Source of the DNA: Pseudomonadota bacterium
Lineage (GTDB): Bacteria; Pseudomonadota; Alphaproteobacteria; SHVP01
Direction: 5' to 3'
Assembly (NCBI GenBank): GCA_027622715.1
Contig: JAQBYN010000009.1
Location: forward strand, 39,418-103,417
DNA: 64,000 bases
The first letter of the stretch is position 1. Each line of letters begins with the position of its first letter. The notes beneath the pieces are model-generated. The model was not told where the DNA came from, did not search any database, and was given only the letters and a program-made list of their open reading frames with translations. Shown here in pieces: positions 26,846 through 37,183 of the stretch. Position numbers and translations under genes: made by a program.

Positions 26846-28063
26846 ATGTCACAAGAAAAAACCCAAAATGCGGCCAAGCTCTCAGTGCTGCAGGCCAAGT
26901 CCGAGGAGGACCGCCACCGAATTTACATGTTCCGGTACCGCACCCTGGTGCAGGAACTGGGCGGCGATTCGGTTTTTGCCTTTCACGACACCAAAACGAT
27001 CTCGGACCCGCTCGACGACAATGCCATTCATTTGTATCTGACGGCTGACAGCCAGGTTATTGCCTCTATTCGAATCAACTCCGGGCGTATCACGCGGTTT
27101 CCGGAAAAGGTTAAGACCAACTATCAGCTCGGCAAATTCAGCGACTTCGAAGTCGGCGGCCTAAGCCTAACGACGCGGTTCACCGTGGCGAAGAAATGGG
27201 CGCAGAGCCAGATCATCAAGGTTCTTCTTGGCGCCGCCTACAAAACACAACGCCACCTCGGCAGCCGGTTTGACTTCGCCAGCTGCCCGCCGGCCTTGGT
27301 CCCGCTGTACGAGCAAATGGGCTACCGGCGTTACGGCGAAAACTTTGAGAGTGACGACCGCGAGTACCAGGTGCCGATGGTGTTATTGATGGAGGATGTC
27401 ACGCATCTGCGCGAGAACGCCTCGCCCTTTTTTAAGATTGCCGGCGAATACGAGAATAACGGGACGACTGCGGCTTGGTTCGAAAAGAAGTTCCCCGATG
27501 CGTTGAAACAACGCTCGGACCGCGGCATGGACGAGGAGCGCTTTTGGGAATTTCTTAGCGAAAAGATGCACCATACGCCGCTGGAGAGCATCCCGTTACT
27601 GCGCGGTTTGAACCACGCCGAGGCGAAAAAATTGGTCCGCGAGGGCAAACTGATCCGCGCCAAACAAGGCGACACGATTGTTTCGAGCGGCCAGCGCAGC
27701 CGTGAGATGTTTGTGGTGTTGCAGGGCGAGGTCGCAGTCAAAGTCAACGACCGTACCGTCGCGGAACTCGGCGCGGGCGCGATCTTCGGTGAGACCGCTT
27801 TGATCACATCTGCCCCGCGCACCGCCGATGTCGTCGCCAAGACTGACGTCGAGGCACTCGTCTTGACCGAAGATTTTTTGCGCAAAACCATGCGCGCGAT
27901 GCCCGATATCATGGTTCGCGTGTTGTTCAACCTGTCAATGATCCTGGCCGAGCGACTCGCCGCCAGTACCCAGCAGATCGGCAACGCCCCGGCACCCGCA
28001 CCAGCAACGCCGGCGGCGCCTGTCGCGAAACCAAAGGTTGCGGCCAAACCGGCCGCCGCCTAA
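26846..28063 (+). CDS. Acyltransferase (FeeM/LuxI-like GNAT fold) fused to a cyclic-nucleotide-binding domain
   Basis: A 405-residue two-domain protein. Residues about 20-190 resemble the GNAT-like acyl synthases (FeeM N-acyl amino acid synthases and LuxI relatives): IYMFRYRTLVQELGG at the start, ASIRINSG in the middle, and FASCPPALVPLYEQMGYRRYG at the end. Residues about 250-370 are a cyclic-nucleotide-binding domain with a good phosphate-binding cassette, FGETALITSAPRTA (about 314-327), keeping the ribose-contacting Glu and phosphate-binding Arg. An Ala/Pro tail ends it. ATG 26846 has AAGGTG just before. The probable idea is an acyl transfer switched by cAMP or cGMP; the substrate is unknown. 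Confidence 0.78.
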   Translation: MSQEKTQNAAKLSVLQAKSEEDRHRIYMFRYRTLVQELGGDSVFAFHDTKTISDPLDDNAIHLYLTADSQVIASIRINSGRITRFPEKVKTNYQLGKFSDFEVGGLSLTTRFTVAKKWAQSQIIKVLLGAAYKTQRHLGSRFDFASCPPALVPLYEQMGYRRYGENFESDDREYQVPMVLLMEDVTHLRENASPFFKIAGEYENNGTTAAWFEKKFPDALKQRSDRGMDEERFWEFLSEKMHHTPLESIPLLRGLNHAEAKKLVREGKLIRAKQGDTIVSSGQRSREMFVVLQGEVAVKVNDRTVAELGAGAIFGETALITSAPRTADVVAKTDVEALVLTEDFLRKTMRAMPDIMVRVLFNLSMILAERLAASTQQIGNAPAPAPATPAAPVAKPKVAAKPAAA

Positions 28064-28082
28064 AGCGGCTTTGGCTCGGCGA

Positions 28083-29879
28083 CTAGCTGCCGGGTTCTTT
28101 TTTGGGCTCTGGAAGAATGACGCGGACGGACAATTCCCGTAGATGCGCCAAAGCGGCTTCGGACGGGGCGCCCATCATGAGATCTTCGGCGCGCTGATTC
28201 ATCGGGAACAGCGTAACCTCACGCAGGTTGGTCTCGTCGGCCAGAAGCATGACGATACGCTCCATCCCGAATGCCATCCCGCCATGCGGCGGCGCACCGT
28301 AATGAAACGCGTTGTATAGGCCGCCAAAGCGTTCCTGAACCTCAGCGGCGCTGTAGCCGGCGAGCTCAAACGCTTTCACCATCACTTCGGGGCGATGGTT
28401 GCGGATCGCCCCGCTCGCCAGTTCGTGGCCGTTACAGACCAGGTCATATTGATTGCTGAGAATCGACAATGGATCTTCGGAGTCGAGTCCCTCGAGACCG
28501 CCTTTAGGCATCGAAAACGGGTTGTGGGCGAATTCGACTTTTTTGGCGTCGGCATCGTATTCGTAGAGCGGGAAGTCGGTGATCCAGCAAAAGCGGAAAA
28601 CGTCGCGCTCTAGCAGGTCTAAATCGTGCCCCAAACGGATCCGGGCCGCGCCGGCTAGAGCGGCTGCGCCGCTCGCCTTGTCACACGAGAAAAACACGGC
28701 ATCACCGTCACTTACGCCTGATAGTTCACGTATTTTATTAGTTCGTTCGGGGTCCAGATTCTTGGCGATTGGCCCTTTCGCTTCGCCGCCTTCGAAGACG
28801 ATGTACCCCAGCCCGGCAGCCCCCTGATCGGACCGTGCCCAATCGTTCATCTTGTCGAAAAAACTGCGCGGCTGGGTCGCCCCGCCCGGCGCCGGGATGG
28901 CCCGAACGACCGCTCCTTTTTCGATGGCGCCCGCGAAAATCTTGAAGCTTGACCCGCGAAACGCTTCGGTAACATCCGAAATTTCAATCGGGTTGCGAAG
29001 GTCGGGTTTGTCGCTGCCATATCTAAGCATGGCGTCGGCATGGGCGATCCGCTTGAACGGGGCAGCATCAACTTTCCAGGTGCCGAATTCCGAAAACACA
29101 CCGTGCACAACCGGCTCGATCGCCGTGAACACGTCGTCCTGTTCGACAAAGGACATCTCAATGTCCAATTGGTAGAACTCGCCCGGTGAGCGATCAGCGC
29201 GCGGGTCTTCGTCGCGAAAACACGGCGCAATCTGGAAATAGCGATCGAAGCCGGCCACCATTACCAGCTGTTTGAACTGCTGCGGTGCCTGCGGCAGGGC
29301 GTAGAACTTGCCGGGGTGCAGCCGACTGGGGACCAGAAAATCACGCGCCCCCTCAGGCGAACTGGCGGTCAGGATGGGGGTTTGGAATTCGGTAAATCCT
29401 TGGCCGCTCATTGCCCTGCGGACACCGGAGAACACGCGCGAGCGCAGCATCAGGTTGTCGTGCAGTTTTTCCCGGCGCAGATCGAGGAAGCGGTAGCGCA
29501 ACCGCGTGTCCTCTGGATAGACCTGATCGCCGAACACCTGGAGCGGCAGTTCATCAGCCGGCGAAAGGACCTCAAGCTGCTCGATCCGCAATTCGACTTG
29601 GCCGGTGGGCAGCGCGGCGTTAACCGTATCGGCGCTGCGGGCAACGACCGGACCAACAACTTTGATCACGCTCTCCGGGCGGACACGCTCGAGCACGGCA
29701 AATTGCTCGGTGCCAGCCTCGATGACGCACTGGGTCAGCCCATAGTGGTCGCGCAGATCGACGAACAGCAGATTGCCATGATCGCGTTTGCGATGAACCC
29801 AACCTGAGAGCGTCGCTGTGTCGCCGACATTTGTTGCGGTCAGGTCGCCACAGGTGTGGGTCCGGTAGATACTTTTCAT
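28083..29879 (-). CDS. aspS: Aspartyl-tRNA synthetase
   Basis: A class II synthetase that charges tRNA-Asp; the alphaproteobacterial bacterial-type enzyme often also charges tRNA-Asn for amidotransferase correction, which cannot be decided here. The 598 residues comprise an N-terminal OB-fold anticodon domain ([22 protein letters not shown]), motif 2 ([10 protein letters not shown]), an inserted GAD domain (about 290-430) and motif 3 ([18 protein letters not shown]). ATG 29879 is chosen because [13 protein letters not shown] matches the family start; the open frame continues 15 codons upstream. It is divergent from rnd and convergent with the acyltransferase fusion gene. Confidence 0.96.
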   Translation of the reverse strand: MKSIYRTHTCGDLTATNVGDTATLSGWVHRKRDHGNLLFVDLRDHYGLTQCVIEAGTEQFAVLERVRPESVIKVVGPVVARSADTVNAALPTGQVELRIEQLEVLSPADELPLQVFGDQVYPEDTRLRYRFLDLRREKLHDNLMLRSRVFSGVRRAMSGQGFTEFQTPILTASSPEGARDFLVPSRLHPGKFYALPQAPQQFKQLVMVAGFDRYFQIAPCFRDEDPRADRSPGEFYQLDIEMSFVEQDDVFTAIEPVVHGVFSEFGTWKVDAAPFKRIAHADAMLRYGSDKPDLRNPIEISDVTEAFRGSSFKIFAGAIEKGAVVRAIPAPGGATQPRSFFDKMNDWARSDQGAAGLGYIVFEGGEAKGPIAKNLDPERTNKIRELSGVSDGDAVFFSCDKASGAAALAGAARIRLGHDLDLLERDVFRFCWITDFPLYEYDADAKKVEFAHNPFSMPKGGLEGLDSEDPLSILSNQYDLVCNGHELASGAIRNHRPEVMVKAFELAGYSAAEVQERFGGLYNAFHYGAPPHGGMAFGMERIVMLLADETNLREVTLFPMNQRAEDLMMGAPSEAALAHLRELSVRVILPEPKKEPGS

Positions 29880-29991
29880 GGTGATCCGTCGGTTTTCGGG
29901 GGAAAAGCGGGCGAAACTGGGCACGACCCTGGCGCCTTGTCAAGGCAACGCGGTGCGCGCGGCAATTTCAAGGATCGTGTATATAGCCCCA

Positions 29992-31149
29992 ATGACGATG
30001 CTGACCACCACAGCCGAGGTTTCGGCCCTTTGCGAGAGACTGGCAAAAGCCGAGTACGTCACGGTCGATACCGAGTTCATGCGCGAAACGACCTATTGGG
30101 CCAAACTCTGCTTGGTGCAGATCGCCGGGCCGGACGAGTCGGCGGCCATCGATCCCTTGGCGCCCGGTATGGACCTCACGCCGTTGTTCACGCTGCTGGC
30201 CAACCCAGACATTCTCAAGGTATTTCACGCCGCCCGCCAGGACCTCGAAATCTTTCACCATCTGAGCGGCGACGTACCGCATCCGATTTTCGACAGCCAA
30301 GTCGCGGCGATGGTCTGCGGCTTCGGCGACTCGGTGGCTTACGATACGCTCGCGGCACGGCTGGCCGGCGCCAACATCGACAAACACTCGCGGTTTACCG
30401 ATTGGGCGCGGCGGCCCTTGACCGACCGCCAGGTCGGCTACGCCTTGGACGACGTGATTCATTTACGGCCGATCTACGAAAAACTCTCGGGCATGCTCGA
30501 AAAGAATGGCCGGAAGCATTGGCTGGGCGAAGAAATGGCGATCTTGACCGATCGCGGGACTTACGAGGTAAACCCCCGGGAGACCTGGCGGCGGCTCAAG
30601 CTGCGCAACCCGAAACCCCGGATGGTCGCGGTCCTGCAGGAGATCGCCGCGTGGCGCGAAGTCGAGGCACAATTGCGCGACGTGCCGCGCAACCGCATCA
30701 TCCGCGACGAGGCGCTGCTGGAAATCGCGGCCCATCCGCCGAAGAGCCGCGAGGAATTGGGCGGCATTCGCGGTTTTCCAAAGGGCATCGCCGAAGGCGC
30801 GCGCGGTGAGGCCATTGTCGAAGCCGTGGGCCGCGCGCTCGCGCTGTCCAAGAACGAGCTGCCCGACGTTCCCGATCGCTCCCAGAAGGCGCAAGGCATC
30901 GGGCCGTTGGTCGAACTTCTCAAAGTCTTGCTGCGCATGAAATGCGAAGAGCACGAGGTCGCACAAAAACTGATCGCGAATGTGAGCGACCTTGAGCAGA
31001 TCGCCACCGACGACAAGGCGCAGGTGGCCGCCCTGCAAGGGTGGCGGCGGGACGTCTTTGGGACCGATGCGCTGCGCCTGAAGCACGGTGAACTGGCGCT
31101 TGCCGCCACCGGGCGAAAGGTGAATCTCATCGAGGTAACGACCCGCTAG
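29992..31149 (+). CDS. rnd: Ribonuclease D
   Basis: A 3'-5' exoribonuclease that trims tRNA precursors. The 385 residues have DEDD-family exonuclease motifs: TVDTEFMRE (Exo I), HAARQDLEIF (Exo II) and DRQVGYALDDVIHL (Exo III), then HRDC-type helical regions toward the C-terminus (about 205-290 and beyond). Start codons at 29992 and 29998 are both possible; the open frame also extends into the divergent aspS start but no earlier codon fits the family. Its stop overlaps the convergent ppx stop in the palindrome CTAG. Confidence 0.94.
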   Translation: MTMLTTTAEVSALCERLAKAEYVTVDTEFMRETTYWAKLCLVQIAGPDESAAIDPLAPGMDLTPLFTLLANPDILKVFHAARQDLEIFHHLSGDVPHPIFDSQVAAMVCGFGDSVAYDTLAARLAGANIDKHSRFTDWARRPLTDRQVGYALDDVIHLRPIYEKLSGMLEKNGRKHWLGEEMAILTDRGTYEVNPRETWRRLKLRNPKPRMVAVLQEIAAWREVEAQLRDVPRNRIIRDEALLEIAAHPPKSREELGGIRGFPKGIAEGARGEAIVEAVGRALALSKNELPDVPDRSQKAQGIGPLVELLKVLLRMKCEEHEVAQKLIANVSDLEQIATDDKAQVAALQGWRRDVFGTDALRLKHGELALAATGRKVNLIEVTTR

Positions 31150-32642
31150 TTGGCGATCACCGTGGTCGGTTCGACCTCAAGATGGCGCGCCAGCCCGTTG
31201 TGGCGCTTTTGAACCACTTCACCAGCGAAATCAGCCAGTTCAGACGGCAGCGTGAGAACCAGTGCGTCGGCAGTCAGCGTGAGCTGGGTGCGTGGCAAGA
31301 GGCCCGGCGCACCGCCACTGAGGGTATGAGCGAGGTTAAGTATCTTGCCCAGAGTCATCGCCCGGTCGATTTCCCGTTCGTCCAACAATTTGCGGGCCTC
31401 GCCCGCCATAACGAAATCCGGATCGCCGCGGTAGCGCTCATAGACCGCCAGCGCGACGAGGGCGCGCCCACGATGTCCAATGCCGACGAAAGGTGCATGA
31501 AGAATGCGCACGAGCGCCTGTTCGGCGCGGTAGTCCGAATGGCCGCGCCACGCCAACTCGCTCAATAAGGAGGCGCCGCGCCGAAGCCTGAGCGCGCCTT
31601 CGTCGGGCGCGCCAAGGACCGGCGCCAGCCACGCCAGAACCTCGTCGACATGGGCGCCGAAACGCAAGCTGCGCAGCGCTTCATCCTCGCAAAACGCCAA
31701 GAATGGATCGCGCTGCTGCTCCTCAAGCGGCAAATGACTTTGAACCAAGCCCTCGCGCAGGCCATAGCCACAAAACACGAGATCGACCGGCTTTAGGGTC
31801 GCGATCAACCGTTCCATCACCAGCGCGCCGACCGGCACCGCATCCGCCCGCCTCGATGGCACGCCCTCCAACGCCGCCAGCGATCCTGGGCTGAGATTGG
31901 CCAAGACATGGGCGAGCTCCGCAAACTCCGCGGCCTTGACCCGATATTCGTGGACGATCTGCAAAGGCGCGTGGCGTTGGCGAATGTGAATGCGGGCGAG
32001 CGCCCGCCACACCCCGCCAACGCAATAGAGCGTGCGGCCTTGCCACGACGGCAGACCGGCCGATCCCCGAAGGATTTCGTCGACGCGCGACGCCGACGGC
32101 ATACCATCGACAAATTGCAAGGATCCCAGTGGGAGCGTCGTGCTGTCCCCGGGTTCGCCGTTTTCGAGTGCGACCAGTTCCAAACTGCCGCCGCCCAGAT
32201 CGCCAACCACGCCATGCGCGCCGGGAATTGCCGCGGCAACGCCAAGCGCCGAGAAATATCCCTCCTCGGCGCCGCTGAGCACGCGAACGTCGATTCCGCA
32301 GGTTTTTCGGACGCGTGCAACGAAGTCCAAACCGTCGGCCGAATCTCGTATCGCCGCCGTGGCAACGGCCTCGAGCGCGCCAACTCCCATGGCATCGGCC
32401 AAAGCCGCGTAGCGACGCAGCGTATGAAGTGCTAGGTCCGCCGCCTTCGGGTCGAGACGGCCGCCCACACCAACGCCGCGCCCAAGGCCGCAGAGCACTT
32501 TTTCGTTGAAGATCGGTAGCGCCGCACGTTTGAGCGACTCGTAAACCACCATGCGTACCGAGTTCGATCCGATGTCGACCACGGCAAACGGTTTATGGTC
32601 GGCGGTGCCGGGGACAACCGGGAAGCGCGCCGCCTGGTTCAT
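31146..32642 (-). CDS. ppx: Exopolyphosphatase/GppA-family phosphatase
   Basis: Degrades polyphosphate from chain ends and may hydrolyse pppGpp. The 498 residues begin with an actin-like ATPase fold: [15 protein letters not shown] and [15 protein letters not shown] are the two phosphate-binding loops, followed by the C-terminal helical HD-like part of the long form. It overlaps the ppk stop by four bases (ATGA), so synthesis and breakdown enzymes are translated together. It converges with rnd. Confidence 0.95.
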   Translation of the reverse strand: MNQAARFPVVPGTADHKPFAVVDIGSNSVRMVVYESLKRAALPIFNEKVLCGLGRGVGVGGRLDPKAADLALHTLRRYAALADAMGVGALEAVATAAIRDSADGLDFVARVRKTCGIDVRVLSGAEEGYFSALGVAAAIPGAHGVVGDLGGGSLELVALENGEPGDSTTLPLGSLQFVDGMPSASRVDEILRGSAGLPSWQGRTLYCVGGVWRALARIHIRQRHAPLQIVHEYRVKAAEFAELAHVLANLSPGSLAALEGVPSRRADAVPVGALVMERLIATLKPVDLVFCGYGLREGLVQSHLPLEEQQRDPFLAFCEDEALRSLRFGAHVDEVLAWLAPVLGAPDEGALRLRRGASLLSELAWRGHSDYRAEQALVRILHAPFVGIGHRGRALVALAVYERYRGDPDFVMAGEARKLLDEREIDRAMTLGKILNLAHTLSGGAPGLLPRTQLTLTADALVLTLPSELADFAGEVVQKRHNGLARHLEVEPTTVIAN

Positions 32643-34816
32643 GCATCGCCTTCGTCGAGAACGAGGCGCGGCAGACTGTCGGCCCGTAGCGCCTTCCCGC
32701 GACCGGAGAGCGACGGGTTGGTCATGAAATAGGTGTGAGCACCGAACGGCTCGTCATCAGGATCGTCGACTCGGCGGTAGTCGCCGTCGGCGTGCAGTTC
32801 CCACGCCTGTTGATTGTCCTTCATGTTGGCGATCATGATTTGCCCCATGATCTGTTCGTGCACGGTCGGGTTGTCGATGGGCACCAGGGTTTCGACCCGG
32901 CGGTCGAAGTTTCGCGGCATCCAATCGGCGGAACTGATAAAAACTCGCGCCCCGTCGGCGGGCAGTCCATGCCCGCTGCCGGCGCAAAGGATCCGCGAAT
33001 GTTCGAGGAACCGGCCGATAATGCTGCGAACCCGGATATTTTCGGAAAGACCCGGGAGACCCGGGCGCAGACAGCAGATCCCGCGCACGATGAGCGTGAT
33101 TTCAACGCCCGCCTGTGAGGCGCGGTACAGCGCATCAATGGTCTCCGCATCGACCAGCGAGTTCAGTTTTACCCAGATCGCCGCCGGGCGACCTGCTTTT
33201 GCATGACCGATTTCGCCCTCGATAACGCCGAGGATCGTCTGCCGCATGTTAGCTGGCGAGATTTTCAGTTTTTCGAGCGATACCGGTGCCGCGTAGCCCG
33301 TTAGATAGTTAAACAGCAACGCCGCATCCCGGCACAACGCCGGGTCGGTCGTGAAGTACGACAGGTCGGTGTAGATGCGCGCCGTTTGGGGATGATAGTT
33401 GCCGGTGCCGAAATGCACGTAGGTCCGCAGGCCCGTGCCCTCTTTGCGGACCACCAGAGAAACCTTGGCGTGGGTTTTTAGTTCGACAAAGCCGTAGACG
33501 ACTTGCACGCCGGCGCGCTCCATATCGCGCGCCCATTTGATGTTGGCCTCCTCGTCGAATCGCGCCTTGAGTTCGACCAGGGCAGTGACAGTCTTGCCTG
33601 ACTCGGCCGCCGCGATCAGCGCCTGGACAATCGGCGAATCGTCGCTGGTTCGGTAAAGGGTCTGTTTGATCGCCACAACATCGGGGTCTTGCGCCGCTTG
33701 ACGCACGAATTGCACGACCACGTCGAAGCTCTCGTAGGGATGGTGGACGACGAGGTCTTTTTGCCGGATCGCAGCAAAGCAATCGCCGCCAACCTCGCGG
33801 ATTCGTTCGGGAAAGCGCGCGTGGAACGGCGGAAACAGGAGATCGCGACGCTCCGACACGATCAGTTGCTGGACGTCGACCAAGCCGACGAACTCGTCGA
33901 CGACAATGATCGAGCGATCTTCGAGGTGTAATTCGCGCGATAGAAAGTGAACCAAGTCCGTTGGTAGTTGGCTATCGACCTTGAGTCGGATCACGCTGCC
34001 GCGGCGGCGCCGCTTGATGGCGCTTTCGTACACGCGGACAAGATCTTCGGCTTCTTCCTCGACCTCGATGTCACTGTCGCGCAGGACCGCGAAGCATCCC
34101 CTCGCCTCCACCGTGTAGCCTGGGAACAGCCGCCCGAGGAACAGGTCGACAATGCGCTCGAGCGTGATGAAGCGCGCCTCGCCGTCATGCTGCGGCAACA
34201 GAACGAAGCGCTCTAGGTGCCGGGGCAGCGGCACCAGTGCATTGAGTAAGCCGTCGTCCGAGATGCGCCTGAGCTGCAACATGAGGCCCAAACCGAGGTT
34301 TGGTAGAAACGGGAATGGGTGCGCCGGATCGATTGCCAGCGGCGTCAGCAATGGGAAGTAGCGTTCGAGAAACCGGTTCTCCAACCAGGCCTCTTCCTCC
34401 TCGGTCAAATCGTCGGGTCCAACGACGCGAATGCCGTTGCCCGCCAACGCGGCGAGAAGTTCCTTGAGAACACGCTGCTGCTCGGCCAATAGGCGCTCTG
34501 CGCCCTGCCAGACATCGCGCAACTGGCGTTCCGGCGTCCGCCCGTCTTGGCTCAGCTCTTCGACGCCGGCGGCGACCTGCCCCAGCAATCCGGCGACCCG
34601 GACCATGAAAAATTCGTCGAGGTTATTCGCGGAGATGGACAGGAACCGCAGGCGTTCCAACAACGGGTGGCTGGTATTTTCGGCCTCGCCAAGCACACGC
34701 TCGTTGAACGCGAGCCACGACAGCTCGCGATTGATAAAACGCTCGGGCGACGCAGCGAGGGTCGCCGCCGCTTCCGTATTTTCTTCACCTTTGATGTCTA
34801 CGACTGGTTCAACCAT
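32639..34816 (-). CDS. ppk1: Polyphosphate kinase 1
   Basis: Polymerises the gamma phosphate of ATP into polyphosphate reversibly. The 725 residues show the PPK1 order: N-terminal domain with [16 protein letters not shown], head domain, and the two phospholipase D-like C-terminal domains. The autophosphorylated histidine is in [19 protein letters not shown]; a second site is near [17 protein letters not shown]. The N-terminal 25 residues before FINREL are extra acidic/alanine-rich residues. The ppx gene follows with a four-base overlap; sixA is divergent. Confidence 0.97.
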   Translation of the reverse strand: MVEPVVDIKGEENTEAAATLAASPERFINRELSWLAFNERVLGEAENTSHPLLERLRFLSISANNLDEFFMVRVAGLLGQVAAGVEELSQDGRTPERQLRDVWQGAERLLAEQQRVLKELLAALAGNGIRVVGPDDLTEEEEAWLENRFLERYFPLLTPLAIDPAHPFPFLPNLGLGLMLQLRRISDDGLLNALVPLPRHLERFVLLPQHDGEARFITLERIVDLFLGRLFPGYTVEARGCFAVLRDSDIEVEEEAEDLVRVYESAIKRRRRGSVIRLKVDSQLPTDLVHFLSRELHLEDRSIIVVDEFVGLVDVQQLIVSERRDLLFPPFHARFPERIREVGGDCFAAIRQKDLVVHHPYESFDVVVQFVRQAAQDPDVVAIKQTLYRTSDDSPIVQALIAAAESGKTVTALVELKARFDEEANIKWARDMERAGVQVVYGFVELKTHAKVSLVVRKEGTGLRTYVHFGTGNYHPQTARIYTDLSYFTTDPALCRDAALLFNYLTGYAAPVSLEKLKISPANMRQTILGVIEGEIGHAKAGRPAAIWVKLNSLVDAETIDALYRASQAGVEITLIVRGICCLRPGLPGLSENIRVRSIIGRFLEHSRILCAGSGHGLPADGARVFISSADWMPRNFDRRVETLVPIDNPTVHEQIMGQIMIANMKDNQQAWELHADGDYRRVDDPDDEPFGAHTYFMTNPSLSGRGKALRADSLPRLVLDEGDA

Positions 34817-34931
34817 GCCCGTGTTCCCGGTTCATTTTCTCGCGGGAACCGACCCTTACATATGATCTATAACAATCCGGTGACGGTGCCGACGTTTGAC
34901 CGTCATAATCGGCGCGCACCAAAGGCACAAG

Positions 34932-35456
34932 ATGGTCACACTGTATCTGCTACGCCATGCGAAGTCTTCGCAAGCGACTGGCGGTCTCAATGACGAGGAC
35001 CGACCGCTGAACGAATGGGGCCGAACCGCTGCAGCAGCCTTGGGACGCTACATGCACGACCATGGCCTATGCCCTGACCTTGTCCTGAGTTCGCCGGCGA
35101 GACGGACCCGGGAGACACTCGAAATCGTGCGGGCCGCTGCGGCGTGGGGTCCGGCAAATCCGCCGGAGCGATTTCTCGACCGGCTGTACCTGGCGCCGCC
35201 CGCCGAAATTCTGGCCGCCATCACGGCGGTCGCCGAACCCGTCCAATCGATTCTTGTCGTCGGACACAACCCGGGTATCCACGAATTGGCTCTCGCGGTG
35301 GTCACGCGAGGCCAGGACGACTACGCCAACCTGCTGGACGCCTATCCGACGGGCGCCCTCGCGGTCCTGACATCGGACGCCGCAACATGGCCTGGTCTTG
35401 CAAACGCGCCGATCTCGTTGGCCGCCTTTGTCCGCCCGCGCGATCTGATCACTTAG
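34932..35456 (+). CDS. sixA: SixA-like phosphohistidine phosphatase (histidine phosphatase superfamily)
   Basis: A small 174-residue phosphatase with the RHG-type catalytic motif LYLLRHAKSS near the N-terminus and the second catalytic histidine in VVGHNPGIHELAL. E. coli SixA removes phosphate from phosphohistidine in the nitrogen phosphotransferase system and on ArcB; this exact role is inferred. MVTLYLLRHAKSS fits the family start at ATG 34932. Its stop shares bases with the convergent DUF2147 gene (TTAG). It is divergent from ppk. Confidence 0.85.
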   Translation: MVTLYLLRHAKSSQATGGLNDEDRPLNEWGRTAAAALGRYMHDHGLCPDLVLSSPARRTRETLEIVRAAAAWGPANPPERFLDRLYLAPPAEILAAITAVAEPVQSILVVGHNPGIHELALAVVTRGQDDYANLLDAYPTGALAVLTSDAATWPGLANAPISLAAFVRPRDLIT

Positions 35457-35911
35457 TTCGCCGGCCGGGTCCAAATCTGCGTCTTGCCCAACGCAGGCAC
35501 GCCAACGTAGCCCCGAAGTTTGAGCGTGCCGTCGGCCAAGAGCGTCATGACCGCTTTGTAGACCTTGCCGTCACGCGGGTTGTAGATTCGCCCGCCGCGG
35601 TAATCGCCCGGATCCTTGCGCGAAAAACCGTCGAGCAACTCCAGGCCCAAGATCGGGCGACCGCGTAGCGCTTCGTCGCGGTTGTTATTATCGGCCCTCG
35701 GTTTGCCGTCCTCGTCCACTGGCGAATCGAGGTGGGCAATGCGGCCGCAGACTAGGTCGCCGCAGGTATAAATCTCGATTACCGAGTCTTGCTCGGGCGG
35801 CAGCCACCGACCCAAGATTTCCGATTGTGCCGACGCACTTTGCGGGTTCGCGAACCCAACAAGCGCTGCAAGGGCGAGGGTCACGAAGAAAAATCTAGTC
35901 ATCCATTTCAC
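35453..35911 (-). CDS. DUF2147 family secreted protein
   Basis: A 152-residue exported protein of the DUF2147 family, function not established. A signal peptide (about 1-29, ending SASAQ) is followed by ILGRWLPPEQDSVIEIYTCGDLVCGRI, LRGRPILGLELLDGF and WRGG-like YRGGRIYNPRDGKVYKA, the family signature; a cysteine pair in CGDLVCG may bond. ATG 35911 has AAGGAG five bases before. The start overlaps the hdaA stop by four bases, so it is in the hdaA transcript. Confidence 0.88.
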   Translation of the reverse strand: MKWMTRFFFVTLALAALVGFANPQSASAQSEILGRWLPPEQDSVIEIYTCGDLVCGRIAHLDSPVDEDGKPRADNNNRDEALRGRPILGLELLDGFSRKDPGDYRGGRIYNPRDGKVYKAVMTLLADGTLKLRGYVGVPALGKTQIWTRPAN

Positions 35912-36621
35912 TCCTTGTCCTGGTCGGCATCCACGTCGACCGACAGATCAGGCGGATTGTCAGCACCCGCCGCGCCGAGAACCTCGGACGCAAGGCGAAC
36001 CGAAACGCGCCGGCCGGTTTCCAGTGCCAATGCGTCGAGCTGCGCAACGCACCGCTGCGCTGCGTCGAACGAACGCTCCAAACGGGTCATCATAAAGGCG
36101 ATCACCTCTGGTGCGACAGCCAATTGTCGGTCGGCAAAAAGTTTTGCGAGCACCGCCGCCAGAAGTTCGTCATCGGGGCGGCCCACGCCCACTGCGGTCG
36201 CCGCCCGCAAACGCGATCGGAGGTCGGGCAACGATACGGGCCAACGTGCAGGCGGTGTTTCGCCGGTCAGTAGCAACGACCCACCCGCCTGGGCAATGCT
36301 GTTGTGAACGTGCAGCAACGCGACTTCGTCAAACGGATCCCCATCGTGTTCGACCACTAATCCGACGCTGAGGCCCGGCGGCAATCGGTCGCGATCCAAC
36401 TTGGCGGTGCTAATCGTCGACGCACCGGTGCGGGTGCGCCAGACGTGGGCCAAGTGAGTCTTGCCACAAGCCGGCGGGCCATAAATCGCCAAGACATGCG
36501 ACGACCAATTCGGCCACCGGTCAATCCACTCGACCGCCTCCACATTACAGGGCGCGACAAAGAAATCTTCGCGGCCGCGGGCGGTACGAACAGGCAAATC
36601 GAACGTGAGCTGCGCGGCCAA
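35908..36621 (-). CDS. hdaA: DnaA regulatory inactivator HdaA
   Basis: A DnaA-like AAA+ protein without the DNA-binding domain that, bound to the sliding clamp, stimulates ATP hydrolysis by DnaA and stops re-initiation. The 237 residues open with QLTFDLP (4-10), the clamp-binding motif, followed by a DnaA-like Walker A YGPPACGKTHLA (about 47-58) and sensor regions. It sits in the run phosphatidyltransferase-hdaA-DUF2147. Note that DnaA boxes occur upstream of nrdJ in the same window. Confidence 0.93.
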   Translation of the reverse strand: MAAQLTFDLPVRTARGREDFFVAPCNVEAVEWIDRWPNWSSHVLAIYGPPACGKTHLAHVWRTRTGASTISTAKLDRDRLPPGLSVGLVVEHDGDPFDEVALLHVHNSIAQAGGSLLLTGETPPARWPVSLPDLRSRLRAATAVGVGRPDDELLAAVLAKLFADRQLAVAPEVIAFMMTRLERSFDAAQRCVAQLDALALETGRRVSVRLASEVLGAAGADNPPDLSVDVDADQDKE

Positions 36622-36623
36622 CG

Positions 36624-37172
36624 TTAAGCCCCCGCACCGTCATGGAAGGCTGCGCCGGACCATTGCATAACGTAGTGACCCCCCGAGACCGCCGTCAGTA
36701 CGCCAACGAGATAGGTCATTAATTCGACCACCACATCGAGCGGCCAAATGACTCCGTGAGCGGCAAGCACGATTGCCGCGAGAGCCATCTGCGCAAACGT
36801 GTTTGCCTTGCTTAGGGCAGATGCTCTCACGGTCACGGGCAGCGCCAGGGCAACAGAAAACAAAACGCCTCCAACAATCAGGGCGTCGCGGGACACGACA
36901 AGGACGACCAACCAAAGGGGCATCAATCCTGATGCGCCGAATGTCACGAAAACAGCGACAAGCAGAATCTTATCCGCGAGCGGATCGAGATAAATGCCGA
37001 CTTTGGTCACGGCGTCAAAACGTTTGGCAACAAAGCCGTCGACGGCGTCGGAAATGCCGGCGGCCAGAAAGACCCAAAATGCCGCGCTCCAATAGTCGGC
37101 CACGACGAGCCAGATCACGACTGGAACAACCAGAATGCGCAGCAGAGAAATGATGTTGGGGAGGCGCTTCAT
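36624..37172 (-). CDS. CDP-alcohol phosphatidyltransferase
   Basis: An integral inner-membrane enzyme of phospholipid synthesis, 182 residues with about five or six hydrophobic segments. The family motif is SDAVDGFVAKRFDAVTKVGIYLDPLADK, with its four metal-binding aspartates. Most likely PgsA-like (phosphatidylglycerophosphate synthase), but cardiolipin or other specificities cannot be excluded. It lies two bases upstream of hdaA on the same strand and 11 bases downstream of the DUF2066 gene. Confidence 0.9.
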   Translation of the reverse strand: MKRLPNIISLLRILVVPVVIWLVVADYWSAAFWVFLAAGISDAVDGFVAKRFDAVTKVGIYLDPLADKILLVAVFVTFGASGLMPLWLVVLVVSRDALIVGGVLFSVALALPVTVRASALSKANTFAQMALAAIVLAAHGVIWPLDVVVELMTYLVGVLTAVSGGHYVMQWSGAAFHDGAGA

Positions 37173-37183
37173 GGCGGCCCCAA

